From NCBI RefSeq assembly GCF_018320785.1, contig NC_054876.1, positions 19,118,212-19,182,211 on the forward strand: 64,000 nt of DNA, written 5' to 3'. Origin of the DNA: Cheilinus undulatus (Eukaryota; Chordata; Actinopteri; Labriformes; Labridae). Positions 1 through 13,400 of this stretch are shown piece by piece. The notes below the pieces were generated by a model. The model did no database searches. It was not told where the DNA came from and saw nothing but the letters and a program-made list of their open reading frames with translations. Within the stretch, counting starts at the first letter, position 1, and every line of letters begins with the position of its first letter. Both the position numbers and the translations under genes were made by a program.

Positions 1-1853
1 ATGCACAGATATAGTCATTTATGCAAGGTATACTCAGCTGTGATTAAAACAAAAAAAGTGTAATTAAAATCCAATCATGTAGAACAACACCCTCTGAATA
101 TGAACATTAACAACAATAAGGAACCATTGCATGTTTCAGAAAATAAACAACTTGAACACACAGGCATGCAGTCAAGATCAAAGCATGATGAGAAACAAAG
201 CATGCCACTACTAGGGATGCACTGATACCACTACTTAGATTTGGTTACTGACACCAAGTACAAATATGAATACTTAATACCATTAACAGCTAAAGGTATT
301 TTGTAACATTGCAGGCTGATGCTATAGTGGAAAAAATAAACTTTTTTCTCATTAATCTACACTCAGTACCCATCATGAGAGTGAAAACATTTTTTTTTTT
401 ACATTTTTGCAAATTTATGAAAAAACAAACAGAAATATCAGTTATCAGTGCAGAAGAAATTTTATGCATTCTTCCCCAGATCTGTGCTTTGCAACAATCC
501 TGTCCCTGAGCTCTGCAGACAGTTGCTTTGACCTCATGGCTTGGTTTTTGCTCTGATATGCAATGTCAGCTGTGAGGCCTTCAACAGAGAGGTGCATACC
601 TTTCAAAATCATGTCTAATTAATTTAATTTAACCCAAGTGGACACCAATCAAGGTGGAGAAACATCTCACGAAGATAGAAAAAATGGGTGGCACCTGAAC
701 TCAATTTCAAGTGTTTTGCAAAAGGTCCCAATATTTATGTCAATGTGACATTTCAGTTTTGTATTTTTAATAAATAAAAAAATCTAAAATTCTGTTCTCA
801 CTTTGTCATGATGGAGTACTGGCTGTTTATTAATGAGAAAAAAACAATTTAACTGTAGCATCAGGCTGCAACAAGTGAAGGGGGTCTGACAACTTTCTGG
901 ATGAACCTTATCTGTATCTAGGTGCTCCTTGGAGCACGAGGCCCCAGGCTACTGCCTACCTTTTCCTTGTGCTCAAAGCTCCTTTGATAACGTATATAAA
1001 CTTCCTTGAATTTTATTGAAAAAAGTAGCCTTATAAATAAACACATTGACTCTGCATGCCTTTTCAAACTGTAGATATGAGTAGGAGGAAAGCTTTTAGA
1101 AAGCCTGATAACGTTACCTGCATTATATTTCATATTTACAGCCCAAAACAACCAACAGAGGTAGACTATCGCTGTCCCAGGTTAACTGGATAATATTAGC
1201 GAATTTATACCTAAAATACTAATTTGTACATGGTCGCGGTTGTTCACGGATAAGTTTCAAAGTTCAAGTCAGTGTTTCTATCACACAGCAACATTTCTAT
1301 GAAACTCGAGAGGACGTCTACCTGCTGGTGCTAGCATAATCGGGCACGAGACAAACTGAAGACAATAATGTGTATACGAGGCTGTTGGTCCCTTAATTCA
1401 GTAAATACAGTGTCTTACCGGTGTCAGGCATCGAGGTGAAGATAGGACTGTAATTAAGTAAAGTGGATGCATTCAGCAGTATACTTAAGAAACGCCCTAG
1501 AAGGACCATGCACAGCACAGAGCTCTGTCAGCCAATCACAGTCCTCCGTTGCCATCAGAAGAGGGTAGGGACAAGACGGAACAGCCAATCAGCTGAGCTG
1601 ATCCGGTGGCGACAGTCTGCTCTACTCTACAGTGAGCAAGTTGTGACATACACATGAATATGTAGATTTTACCTGTGAAACCGTTCTGTTACACCTTTCT
1701 GCAATGAAGAGGATATCAGGATAAAAAGGAGTGGATTAAGATTTGTTTTCATTATAAATAAAATTTCGAAAAAAATGTTGATTAACAATCTGGTAAATAA
1801 AGTCGAAACAGTGGCGGTGTTTGAGAGGAACGGGCGAAAATTATATATATATA
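1..1853. other. Left-edge non-coding stretch; possible promoter patch near 1.5 kb
   Basis: No exon is recognisable on either strand. Near 212 the sequence AGGGATGCACTGATACCA resembles the outer end of fish hAT-type elements, but no partner end was found. At about 1530 and 1584 two CCAAT-box words (GCCAATCACAG and GCCAATCAGC) lie some 50 bp apart in a locally CG-containing stretch. This could be the promoter of a gene to the left or a repeat. It cannot be decided here. Confidence 0.3.
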
Positions 1854-3061
1854 GACTTGGAACAAAAAGTAAGGACATTTGTGTTTGGCAGATTATTTCT
1901 TTGTTGTAACAATGCTTCTTGGCAATACATTTTATACCTTTGGAAAGCCTGTTTATTACCGTTTTAAATGATGCCACATTTGTACGGAACATGCATTTGT
2001 GGGATGAGCAGCAGAGCTGAGTATGTGGGTTGCGCCCATGAAAAATGTGCCAGATCTTCTCTGGCAATGCCAAACAGCTTATTTTGCTGTTGCTATTGAC
2101 TCTTGTTTTTAGCTTCTGGTACCCCCAGGTGCTGCCAATCAGGTGCCTGATTGGCAGCACCTGTGAGCATGGGCCCTGCTACAGTGGTCAGCAGATGTCT
2201 GCTTCCAGAATCGGCATGCCACGTTTGACTGATCTGGATAGGGCATGTCGGTTGGGCACCTCAAGCTGGTGTTCTGCAAAACCAAGTTGCGGCATCATTT
2301 GGAGTTAACCCTAGTACCATCTCCAAACTGAAGGCCAAGTTCCATATAACAGAGAATGTCAGAGACAAGCCACGAAGTGGGCGTCCCCAGAAGACAACAC
2401 CCCAAGAATACCGTTTTCTCACCCTGTCAGCAAGAACTCTATCCTCCAAGATGTCAACGCTCACCCCCACGGAGATTACCTCCAGAATTTGGGAGTGGAG
2501 AGGATGGAATGGCCTGCCAGCAGTCCTGACCTAAACCCCACTGAACACTTGTGGGGTCAGCTTGGGCGTGCTGTTCGTGCCAGAGTGACCAACACAACCA
2601 CGTTGGCTGACTTGCGACAAATGCTGGTTGAAGAATGGGATACCATCCCACAGTAATGTGTGACCAGGCTGGTGACCAGCATGAGGAGGAGGAGCCAGGC
2701 TGTTGTGGCTGTGTATGGTTCTTCCACACGCTACTGAGGCTCCTGTTTGTTAAATGAATAAATTGTTAAATTGTCAATATGTCTTGTTTCTTCAAACTTC
2801 AATCATCCAGTCCACCAACAACAAACAAGAGTCAATGGCAGAATGAGCTGGAAGAGAAGATCTGGCACATTTTTCATGGGCGCAACCCATATACTCAGCT
2901 CTGTTGCTCATCCCACAAATGCGTGATCCTTACAAATGTGGCACCATTTGAAAGGGTAATAAACAGGCTTTCCAAAGGTATAAAATGTATTGCCAAGAAG
3001 CATTGTTACAACAAAGAAAAAATCTACCAAACACAAATTTCCTTACTTTTTGTTCTAAGTT
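1854..3061 (+). mobile_element. Internally deleted Tc1/mariner-type transposon, copy 1 of a family
   Basis: Long inverted terminal repeats of about 200 bp face each other (left GACTTGGAACAAAAAGTAAG, right ending CTTACTTTTTGTTCTAAGTT), flanked by TA on both sides, the Tc1/mariner target. Between them the plus strand keeps a helix-turn-helix piece (GVNPSTISKLKAKF) followed directly by a C-terminal catalytic piece (EWPASSPDLNPTEHLWGQL, the D34E-type motif). The middle of the transposase is missing and stops are present, so it is not autonomous. A related copy lies at 18268-19130. A fold-back at 2126-2163 sits just inside the left repeat. Confidence 0.85.
2126..2163. repeat. Perfect 18-bp inverted repeat with 2-base loop
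   Basis: CAGGTGCTGCCAATCAGG, then TG, then its exact reverse complement. It lies inside the left part of the Tc1-like copy. The other copy of the family has the same left arm with one change near 18390, but only the first half of the right arm. Confidence 0.9.
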
Positions 3062-4462
3062 TATATCTTCCTCGTCTTGTTTTTCTTTACTTGTCTGATC
3101 AAAATACTTTTCTGAAGTGTATGAGAAAAGGAAGAAATTAGGTACTTCATGTATACAACAACAGACAACAAAAACTCAATTGTGTTCACCCAGTCTTGAT
3201 AACAATAGAGAAGGAAAATCTAAAGCATTTACTATACTGGCAAAACCACATAGAAAGCTAAAGTTGTCTGAATCTGAATTTTTTGACAATGTATGTCTTC
3301 ATCATGGGTTATATGGACATACATGGTTAAAAAAAAAATGCTGGTTTTCATGCTTAAACTGCCTGTTTTCACCCATTTTAATGTGTACAATTTCCACTTG
3401 TTTTTCCAAGAGCACCCGAAAACTGTTTTACATTTTTTCTCCTTTGATTGCACTGAACAGCCAGTCTTTCCCTTTGTCTCTACTCTTCTGCAGTTATTAT
3501 GGATTCAACTCCAGAGAGATCGTGCAACTATCTAAAAAGAAAAAAAAAAAAAAACGAAAAAAAAAAAAGACAAAAACAAAAAACAAACTAGTTTCTTGAA
3601 TCTGTCCATTATGGTCTTAAAAAAGAAAAGGGATACACTTCTGCCTTCACAATCATACATGTTTATTGAGAACAAACACTGTGGAAAGAAGACATGCACA
3701 AAAACAGAATCAACAAACCTGGAGGCAGAAGACACCAGCACAAATCTGTCATATTTATTTTAGTGTTGGATACAGATTACATAATCAGATGACATTCAGA
3801 TTGCAAATTATTTAGCAAAAGGCCCCTAAAGCTTTTAATAATAATACATGAGATTTCAACAAGACAGCAACTCCTCTTTACTCATTCATACTCTATTCAC
3901 ATCAAACAAGTTTCCTTCAAGGGATAAAAGCTTCAAAAAGTTCAGCTTGTCTCATGGATAATTCATTCTTTTCTCTGCAGGCCGAGGAGATGACAGGATT
4001 TTTCTTCGCATATTTTATGATTTGTAAATGACTCTTTGAATATTAATCCCAAGTGCTTAAGGTTTATGTGCACTTAGTAAGGCAAGTGCCTGGAGTGTAA
4101 CGCAGAGCCAACCCAAATTTACTGACAGACACACAAAGAGAGCTTTGAGATAACACAGCATCAAAGTGTTGTTTGAATCTCGTAGTGTGTAGAGATTTAT
4201 TCATATTTTTCAGTTTAAAAAAACGTGCCTTCAGTCAAATGATGAAGAAAAAACTTTTGTGGGTTTAATTGTTCTTCATTTAAGTTTGACATTAATGTTA
4301 GAGAATCTGTATGCAAAATCTCAAATCATGTAAATCACGATTAATAGATTTAAAATTGATCAGCAATGATGCAGCACAATGACTGTTAGATTTTGAATGC
4401 AGGATTTGTTGTTCTGTGTGTGTTAGTGGAACAGTGTTTAGATCTGTACTGCACTTTGAGCT
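3062..4462. other. Downstream of vps51: presumed 3'UTR and intergenic sequence
   Basis: No further exon is recognised. The stretch contains an A-rich low-complexity run at about 3536-3590. It also has minus-strand AATAAA words (plus TTTATT near 3661, 3756 and 4197) that could serve as vps51 poly(A) signals. None is confirmed by a cleavage site. Confidence 0.35.
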
Positions 4463-7400
4463 TTAACCTCGTTCACAGATGACCTCGATCACACTCTGCT
4501 CCATGGGGGCGGGATCCAGGCAGCGGTGGGCAGAGCTTCCCACTATCTCGTCCAGCAGAAAGTGAACAAGATTCTCATCAGATACAAACCTCCACAGGTA
4601 CATCTGCAGGTAGTGGCAGTCCACCTGGATCTGCTGCAGCCCATAACGGCCAAACGTACGCAGGCGGACGCACTCCAGGAATGTCTTTAAACTGATTTTT
4701 ATGATCCCCGTCATCACAGAGACCTGGAACAATGGAAAGGTTTGTGTGAGAGATGCTGCCAAAAGCAACTTTTATAAAAAGTTGGGACATTGTGCCATAT
4801 TTAAATAGACCTTTCTTTAGTTGTTGCATTGTTTTTCATGGAGTGGTGAATCCCTCTCTATCCTTACTTCAATTACAGCTTGTTTACATGCTGTAAAGTC
4901 AAATTAATGTGTTAAGGCCTTGCACACTATTCTGTTTTTTTTTCATCCGAAGCTGCCCCACATTCAAGATACAGTATGTCAAATTTTTGCACTGAAATAT
5001 CTATAAGTGTATTTAAAAAATAGAATTTTATGAAAAAGTTCCTTTTTTCCTGTGATTTAATTCAAGAAGTGAAACTTCTATATTCTAGATTTATGTCAAA
5101 CAAAGTGAAATATTTAAAGACTTTTTTGTCTGTTATAATTACTGCTACAGCTCACAGAAATAAAAAATCCACTATCTCGAAATATTTGAATATCACAAAA
5201 CACCATTAAAAAGGAGTTATAATGCAGGAGTGTTGTCCTTCTGGAAAATTATGCTCATTTATGCAATCAGTAATTAGTTGGAGCTCCTTTTGCACAAATT
5301 ACTGTATCAATGTGACATGAAGCCAGTCAGTGGCATTGCTGGGGTGTTATGAAGCCCAGGTTGCTCTGATAGCAGCCTTCAGCTGCTCTGTATTGTTGAG
5401 TCTGGTGTCTCATATTCCTCTTGACAACATCTGTGAGATTCTCTATGGGGTTCAGGTCAGACCAGTTGGCTGGCCAGTACAGCAATACCATGGTGAGCAA
5501 ACCAGTTTCTGATAGTTTTGGCTTCACTGTGGGCAGGTGCCAAGTCCTGCTGGAAAAGGAAATCAGAATCTGGTAGATGGCTGACAGTGTTGACTCTGGA
5601 CTTGATAAAGCACAGAAAGCTTTGCAAATTAGACTTTACCACAATATTCTAATATTTTGAGATAGTAAATGTTTTTCATTTTTGTGAACTGTAATCCATA
5701 ATCATCACTATCTAAAAAGTCTTGAAATGTTTCACTCTGTATGAGATGAATCTAGAATTTTAAAAGTGTAACTTTTTGAAGTAAACAGGGGAAAAAGGAA
5801 CTCTACTTGATATTTTAATTTTTTGAAATGCACTTGTAAATGTACTGATAGACTCAGCCTCTTTAAATTCCCAATCATTTCACTAATATTTTGCTTCTTA
5901 AAATTGATTTAACTGTGAGATGTCTTCTTTCAGCATTTCACAACTTTTCAAGTCTTTTGCTGCCAATGTCTCTACTTTCTTTGAAACGTGTTGCTGGCAT
6001 AACATTTAAATGGGCACATACTTTCTCACAAATAGTGAAATTTCCCAGTTTCAAAATTTAAAATGTCATCTTTGTGCTACTTTCAATTAAATATGGGGTT
6101 TTACACTTTTGGAAATCATCACACTCTGCTTTTATTTTCATTTTACACAATGTCTCAACTTTTTATGTAATATCAACATCACAAAGTTCTGCACTGACCT
6201 TGTTAAACTCCACTGAGCTGAAGATGTCGATCCTCTCAGAAAACAGCTTGTGTATGTTGCTCAGTAGATTGGTATCCATGGGAGCGCTGCAGGCAGATAA
6301 AAGACACAAATAACTCCACAATTAAAACCATGACCTTGTTTCCTGATTAAAGACAACTGAGTAACAACTGTCCCCTGCAGAGAACGTGAAGGAGATGACA
6401 GATTTGCTGCTTGTCTGTCTGTCACCAAATGTGTCACCATGTCACTCAAAGACAGAACACAAGTCATTAGTTAACTCTGGTATTTCTAAAACTGCTTAAT
6501 GAGGAGGTACAATAAAGATAGTGAATGTGAAACAACATGACATCATTACAGAGAGCCCTAAATGTTTCAGACCATTTCCTTATGTTTCTAAAACTGACAA
6601 TCTGGCATTCCCTCCTACTTCACACCAGGACTGGTCAGCTGTGTAGAGGTGAGAAAGGAGCAAAGGTTTAAACTTTTAGCTCTCCTTTCAAACTTATAAT
6701 GCTATTTCTGTCAGTTCTCATGTTAGCAGCAGAGAGCAACACCATCAATGCTTCCAAGAAAAATTGAAAGAAAATAAAAATGTGTGTCAAGGTGCAGAGG
6801 ATATTTTCACTTTGGAAAAGTTTTCAGTTCTTGCTGCTTGATAAGATCAGTCTACTGCTGTCAGGCCTTAGATTACATATACAAATATTTGGTCCCAAAT
6901 TATGGATGTTACACAACCAAGAAATAACTGAATTAAACCCATGTTTTTTATTATGGAAAAGAGAGACAACAGGAGCACTTCTGCTCAAACCACCAGTACT
7001 CAGGGAAGAAATACCTAAAAAAAGGGTGGAAAAATTATGACCTAAAACATCTGTATATATGATCCAGGTCCAGGCACTTTAGATGGTTTGAAAAATGTAA
7101 AATAGCCTTTTATTCACAGGGCTAGAAACTTTTAAAAAATACACCAACACTCATCAGCTTTTTCATTGTGGAGGGCACTCTTTTCAAAGTCTGGGCCTTG
7201 ATCCACAGGTGGGAGGAGATTTTTTTGGTAATCAAATGAGTTTTCAGAATTTTTCCCCAACAGTGTTTTATGTAACATTTATGCAACTTGGCTCTACTTG
7301 GTTTGACTCGGCACAGCTTAGCTGTGAATTTTCTATTCAATAAAAACTACACCTAATCAGTAAACCAACGTTATGGTTTTTTACATGAATTTCATATACT

Positions 7401-10400
7401 AAGGGAGAAACACTGTTAAAAGGGGCCTTTCTGGTAAACGCTGCAAATGATCCATGAATGTGAGTTGCTCAGTTTTAGCAGGGAGACACCTTACACCAGC
7501 GCTTCCCAAACTTTATTCCTGGTGACCCACTTTTTAGGAGGTACAAGCCATCATGACCAAAAGCCACTATAACATTAGTGTTTAAAAAAATGCATCAACA
7601 ACTTTTGTTTTCTACATGTTATTGCTTATCCAGTCTGCTTTCTGTGCTGTCTTCAGCTGGTTGGTTGGATGGTGCTAGCTTGGCTAACGTCGGTGCTGGA
7701 GTCACTCTAGTCTTGGCCTGCTGCTTTCTGATTTAGAGGCCTGGAAGAGACTTTGAATGCTGTATGATAACAGCTTTTCGGCATAATTTTCTAGATTTTA
7801 TCGATTCTTTTGTAATTTTTGTGTCTATTTTTCTTTTAGACGCAACCTCTTTCTTTGTGTTCTGTCATCAATGGGATGTGCGTAGTTAAACTGTTAAATG
7901 CATTTATCATATTAGCTGGCCTGAGATTTATGAGTCAGTCTAATTATCTATAATATTTTATAAACACAGGCTTGAAATCCATAAAGCTCTTTGAAACCGT
8001 GATGAACTTCCCACCACTGGAACCGCTGTAGTTTCAGTCAGTGGCTGCTACCCCCGGGACTTTTGTCCCCCGGACATAAACATGAGAAGCTGTAGTAGGA
8101 ACAGCACGGTATGACATCTTTTTAAGTAATACATGGAAATAAAGTGGTATGTAGGCTGTCAAGGGCTGAACTCACGTATAACTACTCAACTGAAGTGAAA
8201 AAACCTCATATCAAAGCCCAATATTAATCTGCACAGAGGAACGAAGGCTAGTGGAGCTAGACACTAAAGTTAGCTGATGTGAGCCTGATATACTCTGTAC
8301 CGTGTGGCTAACACAGTGACCCTGTGATGAATTTGACTGTTTCCTAAGTATTTCCATCTCTTTAGACTGGTGAGTTAAACACAATTTAAATGAGTGTGTG
8401 GCCAAATTGGGAAACAGACACATAGGAACATCCCTAGTCATCAATTCACACATCAAGGATAAGGAAATTTAGACTAATATACTAACAAACCACTGGGCTG
8501 TTTGGGCATCATTTCTAGATAGTTTTAATCATATCTAGTCTTTATTTATATCTTATCTGTAGCCTTTGAAAATACAGTAAAAACAGGGTATTAACACTGC
8601 TACCCTTGCTGTGCATCTCTTGTTACCTGTCAGCTAAAAGAGACTTGTGTACGTTTAAAATAACATAAGCAGCAAAGTCCAAAGTCCTGTCCTGCCCCAT
8701 CCTTTCAAAATCTGTAGGAGTTTGAGCTGAGCACAAACTATCATCCATGTGAATAACTTTAATCTTACGGCTAAATTTTCAGGTCTGAACATCCAAAGTT
8801 AAGAAGTAAATCCAGAGGAGTTACATCTCTGAAAAACTGCATTTATTTTGATCACCTCAGTGTTGCATTTGCCGCTAATTTACCTGGGAGTGTAGCTGGC
8901 AGCATAGCGGGCCTGCTGCCTGGAGCTGCTGTAGACTGAGAAAGTCCTTTTGCTAGAGTCACTGCTGTGTGCTTTCCTCACACCTTCTTCATACAAAAGA
9001 CCAACCTGTAGTGGAGCAAAAAAGATTTATAGAACAGCCTAATCACACACGGTTATAAAACAAGAAGATATTGAGATGAATCAAGCTGTGACCTGCACAT
9101 CGATGGAGGTGGTGTCCTCCACCACCCTCTTCATCACAGCACGGACATTTCTAGGCTCGATCGTGTTCACCCAGTCTCGTGTTTCCACGCTCTTTCTTAA
9201 CATTTGGGAGATTATCAGTCCTTGGACCTGCAAAATAAAACAAATTGCACATTTTTGTGTCAAAAAGTTTTTCTTTTCCCCTGCATCATTGTTTTGGTTT
9301 CCTGCAGTAAAAGCCTACCTTCACATAATGATTGAGTAGTTTCTGTGCTGCCTCCCTGGCTTCTGCACATAAACTTGTCACAGGAGTTACTGGGCTGTGG
9401 TGCTGAGAAAACACATAACAAAACAAACCTGTCCTTAGACGCAAAGAAAACATTTTTTTATTTTGCTGCAGTGAATGGTGGTCTTCTTTCAATCTACTGG
9501 ATTTATAAAAAGTGACAAGCTTTTCACCTGCACAAGGAACTGTTCATCTGTGAGAGTGAGAATGTAGGAGATAGTCGAGGTTTCATAGTCCAAGCAGAGG
9601 CGGCTCAGCAGCAGCAGAAGGGCTGGAGGAGTTGATCCTCCTTTGTCTCCTGCGCCTTCACAAAACTGTCGAGAAGACTGGCACACAAACTTTATAAAGC
9701 TTACCACCAGGCTCTCACGCACACCCTGACTGCAGAATTCACCCTGTGAGAAGAAGACAGATGGAAAATAATACTTATTATAATAACATAACTTATTAAA
9801 TCATGATTATGTGCTCAGGAGTGGAGTTTAGCTCACATGAGAGAGAGCTTATTCCGGGCAAAGTTTAAAACTATTCACCTTGAAGTAGGGCTTGTTGGAG
9901 AAAGTGATGTCTTTAGCTGTGAAGAGATGCACTGATGCCAGCACTGACTTTATCTGATTGAGAATGGAGGCTGACAGGGAGGAGAGCAGCTCTGGCAGGC
10001 TGGTTGGAGTGTCTCTGCTGGAGGCTGAACCCCCTAGAAGGGCCCCACCACCAGAAACAGAAGCCCCGGCCACAGAGAGTCGAGGTGTAGCCAGAGCCTG
10101 CCTCACGTCTGTCAGGCTGTCCATGAAGAAGCTCTGCAGGGCCGAGAGGTACTGTTTGACCCGCTCTGTTGCAGCTCGAATCACTATCTCAGTGCCCTGG
10201 TTTGGCACGGCAGAGCCTGGCAGCAGTTTGGCCACAGCCTGAAGTCTGCGGTGGAAGCGGTCGAGGGCACGGACAAGGAGGGAGTTATCTGCAACTCCTC
10301 TCTCCTCCTGTATCCTCCGCTCCACCAAAGAGAAATACCGAGCTGCCAGATCATCCACAAAGTCAAGCAGCTTACTGTTCGCCATCTGAGGAATGTTTTT

Positions 10401-13400
10401 AGTTGCAAGCTCCCCAGTCTGAGCGTGATTGATAAAGAGTTCCTGATAGGATGTGATAACCAAACATAAGCTGCTGACAAATTCATTGCAGCCTCGGTCA
10501 ATGAATTCCAGGATGTCAGTGTTGGAGGTGGGAGAAGGGATAGCGCTTGTTTTAGGAGAGTTATCAGCAGAAGATCCAGGTGCAGCAGAAGACGACCTGC
10601 GTGCAGAGGCATCGTTCACGGCTGAGGAGGACGGGTAGGGTTTTATCTCTGCCTCCAGGCCCTGCAGGTCCAACTCAAGCCGAGAGCGTGCATGGCTCAG
10701 GAATTTATCACAGAGCTCTTCAGCAGGCTCGTCCAACTGTAGCAACAGCTCGACACACTCCGATAAATCTTTAGCACTTGAGCCACCATCCCTGAGAAAA
10801 TGGCAAAACAAGAAGAAAAAGTTTATCTACAGTAGAAATAAAAACAAGACAATAAATCTCTTTATACCCACATCTTGCTGCATTATGATGTATGACTCAT
10901 GTATTCATTTAGGGAATGAAGGCTAATAATGGCATTACTCTGAAGTAATGGTTCAGAGGTCTAATTCAGGATTAAAATATGTGTAGACCAGTTTCAAAAG
11001 TAGTTACACAAACAGTGGCTTACTTTAGCTTTGTTAGCTTTAGCTAAAGCTAACACAGCTATGCTTACTACATACTAAACATAATGACATAAGCCAATGT
11101 TGCTAAGTTAGCTTAAGCAACGTGTCCTTTAGCAAAAGTAGCTAAAGCTCACGTAGCAACATAGATAACGTATCTATGTAGCTTACATTGCTGCTTTGTG
11201 AGCTCAGCATTAGCTATGAAGCTACAGTAGCTATGTAGCTGCATTATCTGTAGCTGTCAGCTTTGACAACGTGAGCTACGTGAGCTATAGCAAATGTAGC
11301 TAAAACTAACTTAGCTATGTAGATAATGTATCTATGTAGCCTACATAGCTGCTTTGTGAGCTTAGCTTTAGCTATATTAGCTCTGTAGCTCTATTATCTA
11401 CGTAGCTTAGGCAGATAACAAAGCTATGTAAGCTAAGCTTACTGAATTTGAATGTTTTCATAGGACAAGCTTTTTGTCCTGTAAGCAGACTGTTTACTCT
11501 GCTTTAATAAACGTTTCGTAATTAGGTTTTGCAGGTCAGGTTTTAAATTTTAACTTTTGGTTTCCCAACGGCTGCCATAGCCCTTACCTTAATCCTAAAT
11601 GGAAGTTTAATTTGATTTTATTTCAAAAGTTTTGCATGTATCTCCATTCTGAGATAAACAATGTCTAGATGAACGGTCTGCAGCCAGACTGTCTTAGAAA
11701 GTTTTGCAAGGAGGTTTTCCAAAATTCCCTAACATTTCCAGAGAAAAACTTAAATTATTAAAGCAAATCTTCTGAAAAAGACTGCTGGAAGGTTCTGAAA
11801 AGAAATCCTAATGATTACTGCTGAAATTCCAAAAATGTTTGTACTTCCTTGTGAAACTTCTTTAGATTTAAAGTCTGATTTGTCATTGGTTCTTTTCAGC
11901 ACACATTCGTAACCTCCTGAAAACAGCTCTGAGACACACTTCTGGATCCTGACCCATCGGTTAAAAAACCACTGCTCTAAGTAATGGGGTGAGGATTTGT
12001 AATGATCAATTCACCATATTCACATGGATGCAATTTTCCTTTGACCTCATGCTTTGGGTTGGAGGTTCTGATGCTGCTTTAGTGTGACTGTTTCAAAGAT
12101 TTGAAAGTTGCTCAAAAGTGGTGACTCTTAAAGACTGTTTGAAAATCAACCATTCCAGACTGAACAACAGCTGATCAGATGATGAATAATAAAAATCTGG
12201 AAGGACAAATGGCCATATATCATACTGAAACAGCAGATTTGTTTACGCAAGAGAGCTTAAGGTGGACAACAGTTTACTTTAGGATTCAGTTGCTAATTTG
12301 ATGTTGGACTGTGTGACACAGAACCACAGAATAGGTGTGGATAATTCCAAAGTGTTGCAGACACGCTCTTTACAAATTACACAGCTTACACTAACTTCAA
12401 AGAAGTTCTATTCTATTGTTTGTTATTAGCTCTACTTTAAATATAGCCTGATTCTGGTCCAAATTTTCCCCATTTTCAGCCAACAATAGTCATAAAGGAA
12501 ACATTAAAATGATAATGTATGTCAAATTAATCGATGATACAATCACTTTATTAGGTACACCTGTTTAACTAAAAGTGATAGAAAGGCCTCCATAGCTCAG
12601 ATAATCACTCATATCCTGGGTATACAGTCTCTGAATGCACAAGACGCTGAACCTTGAAGCAGATAGGCTTCAGCAGCAGAAGAGCACACCAGGTGTCATT
12701 CTTGTGAGCTAAGAACATCAGACTGAGGCTTCAATTCACACAGGCTCACCGAATTCGAAAATAGAAGATTGGAAAAACATTGCCTGGTCTGATGAGTCTC
12801 CATTTCTTCTGTGAACATTTGAATAGTTGCGTCAGAACTTAATGTGAACAACACAAAAAGCCTGCCAAAGTCACTTAAATCCCCTTTATTCCCCATTCTG
12901 ATGCTTGTTTTGATCTTCAGCAGATCATCTTGACCATGCCTTCATACCGACTGCCATGTGATTGGTTGATTAGATATCTGCACTAATAAACAGTTGAACA
13001 GTGTACCTAATAATGTAATCCGTGACTGACATAATACAAAGAAATCACAACAATTTTACAACTAACTGGCTGTAGTATGGGTCATAAATCCCATCTAGTC
13101 AAGTACATTTTTCTCAAATATGGTTTCTGCAATTAAAATTAGCTCTTTTAACACTGATTTATGCCCAAGAACTCATTGTTTTCGAAGCGGTGTTGGTCTA
13201 ATTAGTTATTTAACAATAGAAAAATGAGTAGACAGCTGTACCATGACTGACAGAAAAAAGTTGTAAAACATAACACTTTTGAGGAGAGACTGTTTAAAAA
13301 CGGCATGGAGTTATAATTCTATTAGTTACCTGAAAGATTCAGAGCTTTTGATAACACATTTGGTGCTTAAGTCCTATAAGTCTGCCTTTTTCTCCTCCAA

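Noticed and set aside
1530..1600. Two CCAAT boxes as a firm promoter call
   Set aside because: No downstream exon could be recognised on either strand, so it is kept only as a possibility in the description of the left edge.
3536..3590. A-rich run as a possible processed-pseudogene or LINE tail
   Set aside because: No retrotransposed sequence or target duplication was found beside it, so it is treated as simple low complexity.
9958..10774. Several plus-strand open frames across vps51 exon 5
   Set aside because: They are antisense to a clearly conserved exon and match no family.
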